The notes: generated by a model from the letters alone, not told the origin. 64,000 nucleotides of DNA from Talpa occidentalis (GCF_014898055.3 NW_023602073.1:18027784-18091783), one strand, 5' to 3'. Positions 1 to 11,298 are shown, numbered from the stretch's first letter. Numbers and translations are program-made.

Positions 1-85
1 GCCGCTCAGTTCGAGGTTGCGCGCCCAGCTGGCGAGATGGGCCGGCGGCAGCCAGCGCGCGGCCTCTGAGTGCGAACCATGCCCA
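1..85. other. Edge of a CpG-rich stretch
   Basis: The first 85 bases are GC-rich with many CpG dinucleotides, then composition falls abruptly to AT-rich. This looks like the end of a CpG island or GC-rich exon that lies mostly outside the window. No reading frame or RNA structure is recognised in the part seen. Confidence 0.4.
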
Positions 86-896
86 GCGAGCTTTTGCTGT
101 TCAGACAGACCTTTACTAATAGCACCTCTGTCTCTGAACATCAAAGATTCTTCTTGCGAAGCAGACTTACATTTTGGGTTATCTTTCGTTTAGTTTGTAA
201 ACCAAAATAAATAAGTAATCAAGAGACCTTGTCTATTTTAAATTTATTTGGTTAATAAGTCAGTTCCTAAATTCCAACATTCTATGTCAAATAGGATTCG
301 TGGAATGTGGGTGCTTTTATTGGATTCTTGCCTCTTTTGGCCTTTATTGTTTGTTTTTGCATGCTTTTGTCTGCTGCATGATTTATCACACAATTTTGCC
401 ACAAGTATTCCCCTTAGTGAGTTATTAACAGCCCTGTTAATACTAGGAGGGGAAAATGTGATTCTTAAAATGAAATACATTTTCAAACCAAATAAATGTA
501 CTCTGTTTTATGACATTTCATTTAATTATACGGAGCACCCGTTACTAATTCATGCACGCATCATGACTGCATGATAAGAAAATATAATGAAGGTAGAAGT
601 GGCAGATAACAGACTGCAAACATTAGTAAAAGAGCTCCCAAGTATCTATTACTAATAAAAAGTATATATAAACAAAAATTACTTTAAATGAATGACGTTT
701 CTGTCAAATATGTAACGTAAAGGCTGTTTGCTTATTATTTTAAATGTAGGCACTTAAAGCAAAGGTGTTTTATGTAAACTAATTCTAAAGTTTATGATTT
801 TGCCAGCAGTTTGTTGGTTCTCTTTTTAACCATCATGCTTGAATAACTTGGGAAGCCTCACTTTTATATGTCATAATTAAGAAGCACTTTAGAGGT
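86..896. other. AT-rich intergenic DNA
   Basis: No gene, tRNA or repeat family is recognised here. The longest open frames are short and have no protein-like features. Confidence 0.5.
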
Positions 897-969
897 GGGC
901 CAGTGATGCAAAGGATAACGCATCTGACTACAAATCAGAAGGCTCTAGGTTCAACTCCTGGCTGGCTTG
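897..969 (+). tRNA. tRNA-Arg(ACG)-derived gene with anticodon changed to ACA; probably a pseudogene
   Basis: The 73 bases align end to end with the mammalian tRNA-Arg-ACG sequence: acceptor GGGCCAG, the anticodon stem pair TCTGA/TCAGA, and the T-arm GGTTCAACTCC. The anticodon loop reads CTACAAA instead of CTACGGA, so the anticodon is ACA, which would read a Cys codon. Other changes fall at former CpG sites (GGCGC to GATGC in the D arm, GCG to GCA, TTCGACT to TTCAACT). The first D-stem pair is lost (A10 against C25). G-U wobbles appear at the acceptor end, while the anticodon stem is intact. A long T run (about 985-995) would serve as a pol III terminator. Box A has lost its conserved G; box B is nearly normal. 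The pattern of CpG deamination argues for a decaying gene. Confidence 0.85.
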
Positions 970-1809
970 TTTCTTTTGCCTTATTTTTTTTTTTAAGTTA
1001 CTAAATTAAAATTTTTTTTTTCTTTATCATTGAGCCCACCCTATTCTAAGTCTTTCAGAGTAAAAAGAGCCCTTCCTCACTTTTTCTCTTTTAAATTGAT
1101 GTGGGAAACGATCCCTAGTTCATTCAGATTCTAATTACTGTAAAATCCTCCCTTAACTTTGTTGTTGCTATCCCACGGTGCACAACTGACTTGTGCTAAA
1201 CTCAGCATCAGGCTTCGGAGTCATGATCAAAGGAAAGTCTGAAGAACAGCGTCCTGCAGGAGAGTAGATTCTGAAGGATCCCCGACTGGGGCCGGTGGCG
1301 TGGAAAGCAGAGGGAGGCTAACTTAGCCTTGACGCCACGGAAAACCCAAGGACCTTTGGAATTCGTGGGAATAGGAAGTTGTAGAGGAGCTGGGCAAAAT
1401 CAAGATCAGGCGGAGGGAAAACGCAAATAAAATCAAATGAGTTTCTTAAATTCACGCTTTTCATTTTAGGGAAGTTTATTGAGGTTCGCAAATGTGCGTA
1501 CACCGAGCCACCCCTCCAGTCACCTTGTGTTCGCGTCTTTCATCTGTATCCCGACCCTGAACCCGGAGCTTGAAGTGTCTGAAATGGGGTAAGACTCAAC
1601 AATAGAGTGGGATTACACTTGTATACATTTTGTACATTTTAAAAACACTCAAAAATGCGATAAATTAAAATTTTAATTAAAATTTTCAGATGTGTACAAA
1701 AGGAACAAATGGTAATAAACCACCATGTACCGTGTTCGGTGTTCTCAGAATTTCACCTTTTCTTCCATGCATTCTGCACCACTTCTGTGTTGTTTTTAAT
1801 GTTTCTAGA
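970..1809. other. Intergenic DNA without recognised features
   Basis: T-rich tracts follow the tRNA, then unremarkable sequence. Nothing gene-like is visible. Confidence 0.4.
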
Positions 1810-1965
1810 ATTATTTTTACAGGTAAAATGTACATTATCAAAAATGCATAAATCTCAACAATTTGGAAAGCATGCATACACCCATGTAACCCACTCCCCT
1901 ATCATTATATATATATCAATACATTTTGATATCCCAAAATGTTCCCTTGGGTCTTTCCACATTCT
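1810..1965 (-). repeat. Old LINE-1 3' UTR fragment (antisense)
   Basis: The plus strand resembles the reverse of mammalian L1 3' ends, with the phrase ACACCCATGTAACCCACTCCCC followed by a weakly matching tail. Identification is by remembered pattern only. Confidence 0.45.
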
Positions 1966-3003
1966 CAGTCAGTAAGTTTTACAAAAACAGACAACAGGCT
2001 TTATTTGACCTAATAGCCATAGTTTATTAAGCCAGCTGGTTGTATGCTGTGGGTATATCCTGAGATTAAAGTAAATGCTTACTCAATCAGAATTTCAAAA
2101 TGTTTCTTTAAGGAAGCTTAAGAATCTAGATATTTTTAAGAAAAACTTAAAATGTTCGGGGAAAAATGAATCCAAATTATTACAAAAGCAGATTAGACAT
2201 TTTTATGAGAAGTGAAAGGATTGTTGGACAAATAAAAAATAATCAGAGACGTAATTGAAGGACACAGGTGCCAGTGTGAACTTCCACTGGCCTTATTTCA
2301 GATGATCTGAGAAAAAACAAATAACATTAGTTCACAACTAAAACCTACTGAATAAAGAATTTGAACCTATAGAGACAAATAAAAAATTCTGGAGGAAGGA
2401 AAATTCTTCATTATCTTAAACACAGGAGGTATAATAGAACAAAAATATGTTTTTGCAACTGTGGTAATAGTTACTGATTTAGGCAATGATCAGAAATGCT
2501 AACATTAGCAACCAAAAGATTGAGGATTAAGAAAATATATGTATAGCATGGATCTGTTTCCCCACAAAATAGTCATTAAAAGTTACAGTGATGACTTTTT
2601 CTTAGAAACATGTGGTGCCACATCAACCAAGTCATATGATTTAAAACCACTACTAAAAAAAATAAAATCAGACCACTAGTAGGACTAATTATAGCATGTG
2701 CTGCTCTGGTGTGATGTGGGGAGGAATACTTGATGCTTCTTTTGTACTGCTACAAAAAGTATATCATCATAAGGAAAATTAGGCAAACACTGTTATTTAC
2801 ATGATAACTAAAAGGTGTGGTTAGTAGCCAATGATCATCCAGGATGTTAAGACTTCTGATCCACACTAACTTGTCACTTTTCAGAGGTCAGTTTGTTAGT
2901 GGAGGGATGTCTAAGAGGTAGACCCAAATTTGTAAGTTTCCAGAAAATAAGTTTTTCCTCACTCACAAATTCAGTCAGAGAGGAAACTTCCACACAGCAA
3001 TTC
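1966..3003. other. AT-rich intergenic DNA
   Basis: No feature is recognised. It may contain old, heavily diverged transposon sequence. Confidence 0.4.
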
Positions 3004-3040
3004 CTTTTATTTATTTATTTGTTTGTTTGTTTGTTTGTTT
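3004..3040. repeat. (TTTA)n/(TTTG)n microsatellite
   Basis: Runs of TTTA followed by TTTG abut the A-rich tail of the next SINE on the opposite strand. It was probably born from that tail. Confidence 0.8.
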
Positions 3041-3306
3041 TAAAGATTTTATTTATTTATGCATACAAGAGCTGGGGTACAGGCCAGAGATGTGGGGGGT
3101 GAGGGGATTCACCAGAGACAGAGTGGGGAACAGAACAGGCAGATTGACTGTAATACACTGTTGAGGGGAGCAGTGGGTGAGTCAGGAGAGGTCTGCTACA
3201 CCATGTGGGTTGCTCCCTGGCTGGCCAGGGGATCGAACTCGTGCTGCAAAGGCTGTGGACAGCTTCATAGGTTGTGTCTTAACCCCCTGCGCCACCAGAG
3301 AGGCCC
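3041..3306 (-). repeat. tRNA-derived SINE (Rhin-1-like), minus strand
   Basis: Read on the minus strand it starts GGGCCTCTCTGGTGGCGCA, contains a box B-like GGTTCGATCCC-related motif, the CTCACCCCC and GTACCCCAGCTC blocks, and ends in a TATGCATAAATAAAT tail. The same consensus recurs about twenty times in this window. Confidence 0.9.
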
Positions 3307-4185
3307 TTATTTTTTAATGGAGGTAATATTTGGACACACCCATCAGGTATTGCCACCATACTGCACCCAACACTAAATCACCCATAGTCCACCCTCATAG
3401 TCCACTGTGATTGCTTCCCTCCCCAACCTCCCCCCCTATTCTTGAACCTAACAGCTTCCAGGTGGTATTCTTTCTTCTTCAGTGTAGGGACAAAGTATGG
3501 CAGAAAATATAGAAATGTATCGCCACCAACACCCTCATTCCACAACCTATAATTATGTGATATTACCTCGTTTACATAAGAGTGCTGGTGAAATTTAGAC
3601 TAGTGGGGCATAGGGACAAAGGACGTGGTTACTGGTAAACATACAGTGTATGGCACAGGAGTGTCTTCAAGAATATATTTATACTTTTACTATTTTATAT
3701 ATATTATGGCTTGACTTCTGGAAGGAGTTCCCTAATTCATTACCTTTGCTGGATTTTTGTATGAGGGGGGAAAAAAGGAAAATTTAACAAGTATACCCCT
3801 ACATGTGTGGGAAAGACCCAGTAAGACTAACTCGCCTAAGTGGCTTCAGACCATCTTAAATAACTTAGGCTACACACCCTTCACAAGATTTCTTTCATCT
3901 GGTTGATAGGTCTGTATTACCCTATGCATTTTCTGCTGAACTGAGGAAGCTGGATTTGGACTGAAATGATCACTTACAACATTCTAGATATTCGTCACTG
4001 TGAGCTCTTTACTCAAGGATGTTCTTGGATACAAAGTCTTCATGTTTCCATTATTTTGTTTCTCCACAATGGAAATTTACTGGATTAAGTTTGTACAGAC
4101 TCTTTCTTCTGTTAATTACCTTCAGTGTTTTCTTTCCCCAGGTATAATTCTCTGATGTTCAATAAGGACCAAATCTTGCCATTAG
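3307..4185. other. Intergenic DNA without recognised features
   Basis: No coding or RNA feature is seen. The stretch lies between a SINE and the first traces of the zinc-finger relic. Confidence 0.35.
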
Positions 4186-4239
4186 TGGCTGAAGGACTGG
4201 CTGTATACAACTCAAAGGTTTCTTTCCAATGTGACTTCT

Positions 4240-4543
4240 TCCTATAGACTGTGTCTTGCCAAAATGCATGTTGAAACCTAATCCCCAATGTAATGGTACT
4301 AGAGTGGGGGGTCTTTAGGAGGCATCTAGGACATCAGATTAGAGCCCTCATAAATGGGATTAGTGCCTTTATAAAAAGTGGCCCCAAGTAGTTCCTTTGC
4401 CCCTTCGTTAATGTTGGGACACCATAAGATATATATCATCAAACCAGAACACCCAGTCTGCCAGCGCTTGATCTTAGAAATAAATATTATTAAGCTAACC
4501 AGTAAAGTGTGGTTTTTATTATAGCAGTGTGAGCAGACTAAGG
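4240..4543 (+). repeat. MaLR-type LTR (MLT1-like)
   Basis: The sequence follows the remembered MLT1 pattern: TGTTGAAACCTAATCCCC, GAGCCCTCATAAATGGGATTAGTGCC, CTGCCAGCGCTTGATCTT, then AATAAA and an end reading GAGCAGACTAAGG. It is an ancient solo LTR lying inside the zinc-finger relic. Confidence 0.65.
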
Positions 4544-5300
4544 TATGCTCACTAGCTTAGTACATTCTGGACCTCCTCTGTGATCCTTGATCTTTCCTTA
4601 GCTCTGACTTGTGGTTGAAAGTTTCTATATTCACCATCTTAATGGTTTGTCCCTAGTGTCCCTTCCAGTGTTCTCAAAAGTGTGGTTCCTGGCTGAAAGC
4701 ATTCCAAGATCCACGACATTTGAGAATTAAAGGCTGTAATATGTAAATTCTCTGAGGTGATGCGAGACTTGATGTTTATTTAGATCACAGCTTCTCCATA
4801 TTCATTCTTGACTTTTCTCATGCTTTCTGAGGTATAACTTCCAGTGAAAATCTTCTCTATATCCATCACATTTTGAGGTTTATCCTGTGTATGGTAGGTA
4901 TCACCCCAAAACATACCACTTTGGTAAATTGGTTATTTTGAGCTACAATTGAAAAAACAGTAGACATAAAGCAATCTCCCTTTGTGAAGGTATTTCTCCT
5001 TCCCTCTCCCATAGGAGGAAGAGATGGTGTTTATAAATGGAAATTGCACCAACTAATCTCTGCATAAACAAATCTTACTAAAATACCCTTGATCTTTCTT
5101 TGGTTTTCCTGCATGTTTATCTTTCCATAATTTGCCAGCTCTAGAAGTTCAGATCCCCTCACAAATCTACTGTCCTTTTGTGAAAATGGTTTATAAGCCT
5201 CCATGTCTGACTGCCTCTTCAGGGATCCATTTCATTTCTGAGGTCCCTCTATATGCATATGACATCAACTCTTTGATCCTCTTAATGTCTTTCAATTTTC

Positions 5301-5586
5301 TTTTTTTTTTTTTTTTTAAGATTTATTTTATTTATTTATACAAGCACTGGGTACAGTCAGAAGCACGGGAGGGTGAGAGAATTCACCAGAGCCAGAGCAG
5401 GGAGCAGAGCAGGCAGAAGGACCGGGGTACACTGCTGAGGGGAGCAGCGGGTGGCAGGAGAGGTCTGCGCGCCATGTGGGACCCTCCTCCGGTGGCCGGG
5501 GAGCAGCCGGGGATCGAACCGGCGCTGCAGAGGCAGCGGGCAGCTTCGCAACCCAGCGCTCAACCGCTGCGCCACCGGGGAGGCCC
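5301..5586 (-). repeat. tRNA-derived SINE, minus strand, with 17-bp target duplication
   Basis: Full-length minus-strand copy with a long A tail (T run on the plus strand). It is flanked by a perfect 17-bp duplication, AATGTCTTTCAATTTTC, at 5284-5300 and 5587-5603. CpGs are well preserved in its body, so this is one of the younger copies. Confidence 0.95.
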
Positions 5587-5732
5587 AATGTCTTTCAATT
5601 TTCAGGAAAACAGCCACTATCTCTAAAAACTCTAAAAACTATCTCTAAAAACGTAATAGGGGATTGAACGTTTGTTTTTCCTTCCTGACCTTTAACATTG
5701 GAAAACCCCCTGAAAAATTTCCCACAATATCA

Positions 5733-5997
5733 CATTTTTAAAAAAAGATTTATTTATGCATACAAGAGCTGGGGTACAGACCAGAGGGGTGGGAGTGAGA
5801 GGATTCACCAGAGACAGAGCGGGGAGCAGAATAGGAGACTGACTGAAATACACTACTTAGGGGAGCAGCGGGCAAGACAGGAGAGGTCTGTTGCACCATG
5901 TGGATATCTCCCTGGCTGGGGATTGAACTCATGTTGCAGTGGCTGCGGATAGCTTCATAGGTTGCGTCTTAACCCCTCATACCACCAGGGAGTCCCC
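5733..5997 (-). repeat. tRNA-derived SINE, minus strand
   Basis: Full-length copy flanked by the 12-bp duplication CCCACAATATCA at 5721-5732 and 5998-6009. Confidence 0.92.
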
Positions 5998-6794
5998 CCC
6001 ACAATATCATTTGAAGAATTTCTTAGCTTTGTAAGCTTTCTGATATTTTCATAGATGAGACTAGTTGCTAAAAGTATGATTTATTATATTCCTCAGTGTG
6101 AGTTGTCTTGTAAGTTTTGTTCTGAGAGTTAAATTGCAAATGAAACTTTTTCTACATGCGTGACATTCATAGCATTACTTCCCTACATGCTTTCTCCGAT
6201 ATCCTCCATGAGGACTGATTTCCAGAGGAAAATATCCCCATATGCATTATATTTCTCAAGGATTTCTCTCCTGCGTGACTTCTCTGGTGTACTCAAAGTC
6301 TTGACTTCTGGGTGAAAGTTTTACCAGTCATTACATTCATGCTGTTTCTTCCCATGCATTTGCCAGTGTACTGTGAGGGCTGATTTCCAAAGGAAAGTAT
6401 TCCCACATTCATTACATTCATAGGATTTCTCTCCTAGGTGAATTCTCTGATGTCCTCTAAGGCTTGATTTCTGTGTGAAAGTTTTACAATACTCGTTATA
6501 TTCATATGGTTTCTCACATGTGTGACTTCTTTGATGTTTTCAGAGGTAGATTTTGTAGACAAAAGATCTCTCGCATTCATCACATTGTTAGGGGTTCTCT
6601 CCTGTGGGAGTTCTGTGATGTATTACAAGGCTTGTCTTATAGGCTCATGTTTTACCACATTCAGTACGTTCATAATGTTTTTCTATGTGTGTTCCCTGTG
6701 ATTTACTACTAGGGATAATTTAGAAGAAAAGGCTTTCCCACATTCATAGATTTCCTGACCAGTGTGAGTTCTTTGATGTAAGATGAGGGGTGAC

Positions 6795-7046
6795 TTTTTT
6801 TTCAAGATTTATTTTATTTGTAGGACTGGAGTGTAGACCAGAGGTATAGGGGGTGGGAGGACTCACTAGAGACAGAGTGGGGAGCAGAACAGGTAGATTT
6901 ACTGAAATACACTGCTAAGGGGAGCAGTGGGTGAAACAGGAGAGGTCTGCTGTGCCGTATGTGGGTCAGCTCCCTGCCTGGGGATCGAGGTCAGACTCTG
7001 GCAGGGGTAGCTCTGAGACTTAACCCTAGGTCACCAGGGAGGCCCC
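6795..7046 (-). repeat. tRNA-derived SINE inside the zinc-finger relic
   Basis: Diverged minus-strand copy. An imperfect duplication around GGTGACTT/GGATGACTT flanks it, and finger-like sequence continues on both sides, so it inserted into the relic. Confidence 0.85.
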
Positions 7047-7570
7047 AACGGATGACTTCTTAGAGGATTTTTGATATTCATTAAATGCATAGTGCTTTTC
7101 CCTTTCCTGAATTCTCTGAAGTATATTGCAAGCTGACTGAGCACAGAAAATTTCCCTACACATGTTGTTTTCAGAAGATGTCTCCAAAGTATGAATTCTC
7201 TGTTGTGCTATAATGGCCAAACTGTGGTTAAGTTTTCTTCCATATTCAAGAGCTTTCATTCCTATGTGAGTTTTGTGAGATTCTTTGAGATGTGCTTTTT
7301 GACTGAAAGTTTTCTCTCTTATGTCAGATCTCTGAAATAGAGCAACCCTACTGACATTGTCCCCAGTTTTCTCATATTTAACTTCCTTACATTCAGAGGG
7401 AGAAATTCTCTGGCTGAATACTGGAGAGACAAGAAAAGTTGATTTATTGTGCAGTATTTTGGTTTTTGCTTTTTGTAATTTTCTGGTAATTTATAGTAAG
7501 AGCTCCCATTTGTGCAGATAATCTCACATCTAAAGAAAGCAGTCTTTTCATGGAAAGCATTGCCATGTTC

Positions 7571-8203
7571 ATTACATTAAAAGACTGACCCAAAGAATGG
7601 AAAGTCTGCTATTGAATAAGTTTGTCCACATCACTAAAGTTTAGAAGTCTTGATTGCAGTCAGAATTGACCTCACTGCTCTATCCCCACCCTAGTGTTGT
7701 ACAAAAGCAAGCCTTTTATGACCATCAAATCCTTTTTAATAAGTTCACTCTTATTCTTGAGAAAATTTTTAACCCTGATCCACATTTAATATGTTTTCTG
7801 TGCACTTTCCACCATCTCTGTTTTCTACCAATTGTGGGAAACTTAACTGGAGACCAAAGATATACACTTTATATCTTAATACTTTTGACTTTGATGTAGC
7901 CCTTCATTGAATCAACTTTTCAAAACTATAGATACATTTTTAATTTACAGATAGAGGGATTTCATCTTTTCTCATCATATGTGCAATGTTAGTTTTAGTA
8001 ATCTTCGTTACATAAACTTTGAAAATTTATTGAAGTTTCCTTTTAATCCAAACTATATCTATGTTGAGATATTCCACTGACTTTTCAAAGAAGACTTTTC
8101 CACTATCTGTTACAGGCTGCCCTGTAACAGATACACACTATGTTTTCCAAGTGCAGAGTTTGAAAGACACTGTAGTGTGAACCCCAAGGGTTAGCTTTCT
8201 TTG
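7571..8203. other. Intergenic DNA without recognised features
   Basis: AT-rich sequence. Possible remnants of the 5' part of the zinc-finger gene cannot be told from background. Confidence 0.35.
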
Positions 8204-8345
8204 TTTTTATTTTTGCATAGAAGAACTGGGGTGTAGGCCAGAGGTGCCGGGAGTAAAAGAATTCACCAAGCAGAGAGGAAGATAGAGAAGGCAGGCAGGT
8301 TTACTGAATACCCTGCAAAGAGGGTGCAGGGGGTAAACTGGATAG
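8204..8345 (-). repeat. Partial tRNA-derived SINE, minus strand
   Basis: Only the tail half is present (from the GCATAGAAGAACTGGGGTGTAGGCC block to the GCAGGGGG block). The tRNA-like head is missing and the copy is strongly diverged. Confidence 0.75.
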
Positions 8346-8516
8346 ATTATCTGTCTGCAAAGACTGCCTTGAGGCTGTCTTTTAGACTCTGTTTTTGTGG
8401 GCATTTGTAATGGGGTGCCAGTTTGCACCAGTTATCTGTTGGGATTTCTGGTCTTGGGTGTTGACCTTTGACACAGAATGTGTCCTGACTCAGCTACCCC
8501 ATTCCTGGGCTGGTTA

Positions 8517-9435
8517 TGTTATAGGACAAAGAGAGGTACCCCAGAACCCTCAAACCTGCCTGCTCTAAATAAGTTCTGCCATCCACCACATTAAGACAAA
8601 ACATACTGTAGGGCCTCCCTGGTGGTGCAACGGGTTAAACACCAGACTATGAAGTAATTCCCCGCCTCTGCAGCATGAGTTCGATCCCCAGCCAGCCAGG
8701 AAGCAACCATATGGAGCAGCAGACCTCTACTGCCTTGCCCGCTGCTCCCCTTAGCAGTGTGTTTCAGTCAGTCTGTCTGTTCTGTTCCCCACTCTGCCTC
8801 TTATGAATCCTCTCACCCCCCGCATCTCTGGCCTGTACCTCAGCTCTTGTATGCATAAATAAATAAATTTAAAAAAAAAATTAAAGTTCCAAGGTTTCTT
8901 TTAAAAAAAGAAACAAAACATACTCTAGTGTATAAGACCTTTAATGGAAAGGAACTTTAATACAATTAGTGTGCAACAAAGAAAAGGGGAAAAGTAATGT
9001 TTCTAAATCAAGCACCCAAAGTTACCCATCCTCTTTGGGTAAATGCCCACCAAACAGGCCCAAAGCTGGGCTACTGAAGCCTGAAAGCCTGCCGCATGTC
9101 TGAAGCACCTTCTGATGGGGACCCATAGAAAAGGGTCAGACACAGCCAGACAAGCCTGGAAGGAAAAGAGCAAAATCAACATCAAGATAAAAGCTGCCAT
9201 CATTAACCTCCCCACAGGTTTCTCACCCACATCTGTTTCACCCAATCCACGACCAGGAAGCAAGTGCAGCTTCTTCACATGTCTCTCTGCTCCACGTGCC
9301 TCCTCCAGGTCTCCTTCTGGCTCTCCATTCTGCTTCCTTCCTTCCTCAGTCTCCTCTCCAGCTTCTCCCTACTCAGCTCTACCCTCCCTTGTCCAGATTT
9401 GGCAGGAGATCTCGAACTACTTCTGACTGCAAGTG
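8517..9435 (-). mobile_element. Solo LTR, family A, copy 1 (interrupted by a SINE)
   Basis: The stretch aligns with the complete LTR copies at 11552-12149 and 57822-58419, beginning TGTTATAGG on the plus strand. The poly(A)-signal region (ATTAAA on the minus strand) and the pyrimidine-rich half are shared. A SINE with its own target duplication lies inside at 8611-8912. The distal end is diverged, so the right boundary is approximate. No retroviral coding sequence is attached, so this is a solo LTR. Sense strand is taken as minus from the position of the ATTAAA signal. Confidence 0.8.
8611..8912 (+). repeat. tRNA-derived SINE, plus strand, inside an LTR
   Basis: Head GGGCCTCCCTGGTGGTGCA, box B-like GAGTTCGATCCCC, tail TGCATAAATAAATAAATTT. 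It is flanked by ACAAAACATACTGTA (8596-8610) and ACAAAACATACTCTA (8913-8927), which differ at one base, so insertion postdates the LTR. Confidence 0.93.
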
Positions 9436-9749
9436 TATGTCCTTCTGCCTCTTCTTCCACTTCTGCTCTGAAGCGCCGGACAGTAGATTAAAAAGCAGGG
9501 TGTTCTGAGTAAAAACTCCTGTTCCCAAAGGCCATCTGATTTCTACATTATGAGAACCACTTTGTTCTAAGATAGATTTGTTTCCCTAGATCTGGGACCT
9601 GGGGTTGGGAAGCAAATTCATATTAGAAAAACAAACCTGGCTCTCTTGGCATTCAGTATCCTTTTACATGTAAATCAGTCAACCTGTCAGCACAGGGGGA
9701 GCTAGGAGGCTCTGACCCAAGGACTCTGAGGAGATACATTTACATTTAA
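9436..9749. other. Spacer between LTR copies
   Basis: No gene or named repeat is recognised between LTR family A copy 1 and the family B copy. Confidence 0.35.
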
Positions 9750-10515
9750 CAGTGGTGATGAAGTCGTTTTTTGGAGATGTTGGGTTTGGAGAGTGGGGTC
9801 CTTAGGTTAACTCTGGGAAAAGTTTCCCCAGAGCTCCCCTTTCAGCAGCACTGGCAAGATTCCAGGAGTTTCTCCACAAGACAGATGTTAGTTGTATCCC
9901 AAAGGGCAGGTTCATTATAAAAGGAAGAGAATAAAGGACATTTGCACAGACACAAGTGGGCAGAAAGGGCTGCCCCCAAAAGGGACAACATTGCTAAAAG
10001 AGAGGCCTGCATGGTTGCAGGTAGGGAGCTTTCCTAGGGAGCACTGCCTGTGCTGAGGGAGGTCAGTGAAGAGAAGCCCTATCAAGGTCACAGGTGGGCA
10101 GGAGGGCTGCTGCCCTGAGGAGGGAGAGTTGGCAGCTCTACAAAAAGGTAAGGTTGATGAAAAGACAGACCTGCATAGGCACAGATGGGCAGTGCCAGTG
10201 CAGAGACTGCATTGATAGTCTTCTCTTTGGGAGGGTCTCATTCCTTTGTGGATTGTTTTGTTTTTGTTGATTTGAATAACTCTGTAGAATTTTAAAAGGG
10301 CCAGAGATTCAACAATGGCCCACAATCTCCATATTCTCATCTCAGTCTGTGCCCTATGACACTCTAACTGCAGTCTGACACTTGCTAGGGTCTGAGCCCT
10401 GGCGCCTAAGGATTTGTAGTTTCTGGGTTAATGGTTATGTTAATCCCTTCTACCCCAACCTCCAGCTCCGGGCATTGTCTGAGCCAAGTTTCTTTTGTAT
10501 TCTTACCCTCCATAA
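9750..10515 (-). mobile_element. Repeat family B (LTR-like), copy 1
   Basis: About 700 bases align with 48261-49190: shared blocks include GTTGGGTTTGGAGAGTGGGGTC, CCCCTTTCAGCAGCACTGG, CACAGACACAAGTGGGCAGAAAG, AGTCTTCTCTTTGGGAG and CCCAACCTCCAG. A poly(A)-signal-like AATAAA on the minus strand of the second copy suggests the minus strand is sense. No coding remnants are seen. Boundaries are approximate. Confidence 0.65.
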
Positions 10516-10524
10516 CTACTGTTC

Positions 10525-11298
10525 ATTGCAGAGTGAGGGCCACCATGCGGACCCCAAATCTGCACGCTCTAAATAGGTTCTGCCATCCACAGCATCCATA
10601 CTCTAGTACATAAGACCTTAAAGAGAAAAAACTTTAATATAATTAGTGTGCAATAAAGAAAAGGGAAAGGCAAAGAATAGTTCCCAAACCAGCACCCAAA
10701 GTTACCCATCCCCTCCTGGGTATATGCCCGGCCAAAGGGGGTTGGCCCAAAGTCAGACTGTTGAGCTCCAAAAGCCTGCCATAAGTCTAAGGCACCATCT
10801 CGTGGGGATCCATAGGAAAGAGGCAGAAGGGGTCAGAAAGCCTGAAATGAAAGATGCAAACTCAAAGTCAAGATCAAGACTGCTATTGTCAACCTCAACA
10901 ACAGGTCTCTTAGCCATGTCTTTTTTAAATGTCTCCTAGGTTCCCCAAGGCTGAGAGCAAGTGTAGCTTCTTCCCAAATCTCTCTGCTCCATGTGCCTCC
11001 TCCAGATCTTTCTCTCCTCTCTGTTTTCTCTCCAGCTTCTCCTCCCTGCCCAGCTCCACCCTCCCTTGGGTGGGGCAGGGAAATTGAAACCTCCCCTTTC
11101 CCTTGAGATGACCCTATTACTAGCCGAGAAGCAAACCCAACTTCTTCACAAGTCTCTCTGCTCCATTTCTCCTTGTTCTCCATCCTTCTTTCCTTCCTAT
11201 CCTCCTCTCTAGCTTCTCCTCCTCCCTGCTCAGCTCCAGCCTTCTTTGGGTGGGATAGGAAACCTGGAACCTCCTCTTCCCCTGGGGACCACCCCCTT
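10525..11298 (-). mobile_element. LTR family A, copy 2, with internal duplication
   Basis: Matches the other family A LTRs from the ATTAAA region through the pyrimidine-rich half. It then repeats that half: the block TCTCTCTGCTCCAT to the CCTCCCTGCTCAGCTCCA region occurs at about 10975-11115 and again at about 11152-11300. The first unit ends near 11118 and the second ends CCCCCTTACA, matching the LTR terminus. The copy is therefore longer than the 598-bp standard. Confidence 0.75.

Larger units (their letters stand above)
4186..7570 (-). pseudogene. Decayed C2H2 (Krueppel-type) zinc-finger gene relic
   Basis: On the minus strand, blocks resembling the finger linker and helix end (CATCAGAGAAxTCACACxGGAGA in consensus) recur about every 84 bases between 6060 and 7330. 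Cysteine-pair blocks reading as ECNECG-like peptides sit between them. Weaker copies appear at 4190-4235 and 4600-4910. Every frame is full of stops and shifts, so it is not a working gene. It is broken up by a MaLR-type LTR and by three SINEs; the one at 6795-7046 sits inside a finger. The parental gene cannot be named. In human the zinc-finger genes of this block lie on the other side of POM121L2, so this may be a lost extra member. Confidence 0.75.

Noticed and set aside
5301..5586. tRNA-like signals inside the SINEs
   Set aside because: The head has box A and box B-like motifs but no complete cloverleaf. These are SINE promoters, not tRNA genes.
5132..5626. Open frame of 164 codons on the plus strand
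   Set aside because: It runs through a SINE, including its A/T tail and tRNA-like head. Similar frames occur in most other SINE copies.
9003..9278. Open frames of 60 to 144 codons at 9.0-9.5, 10.6-11.2, 11.5-12.1 and 58.0-58.5 kb
   Set aside because: They recur because the same non-coding LTR recurs. No retroviral motif is present in any frame.
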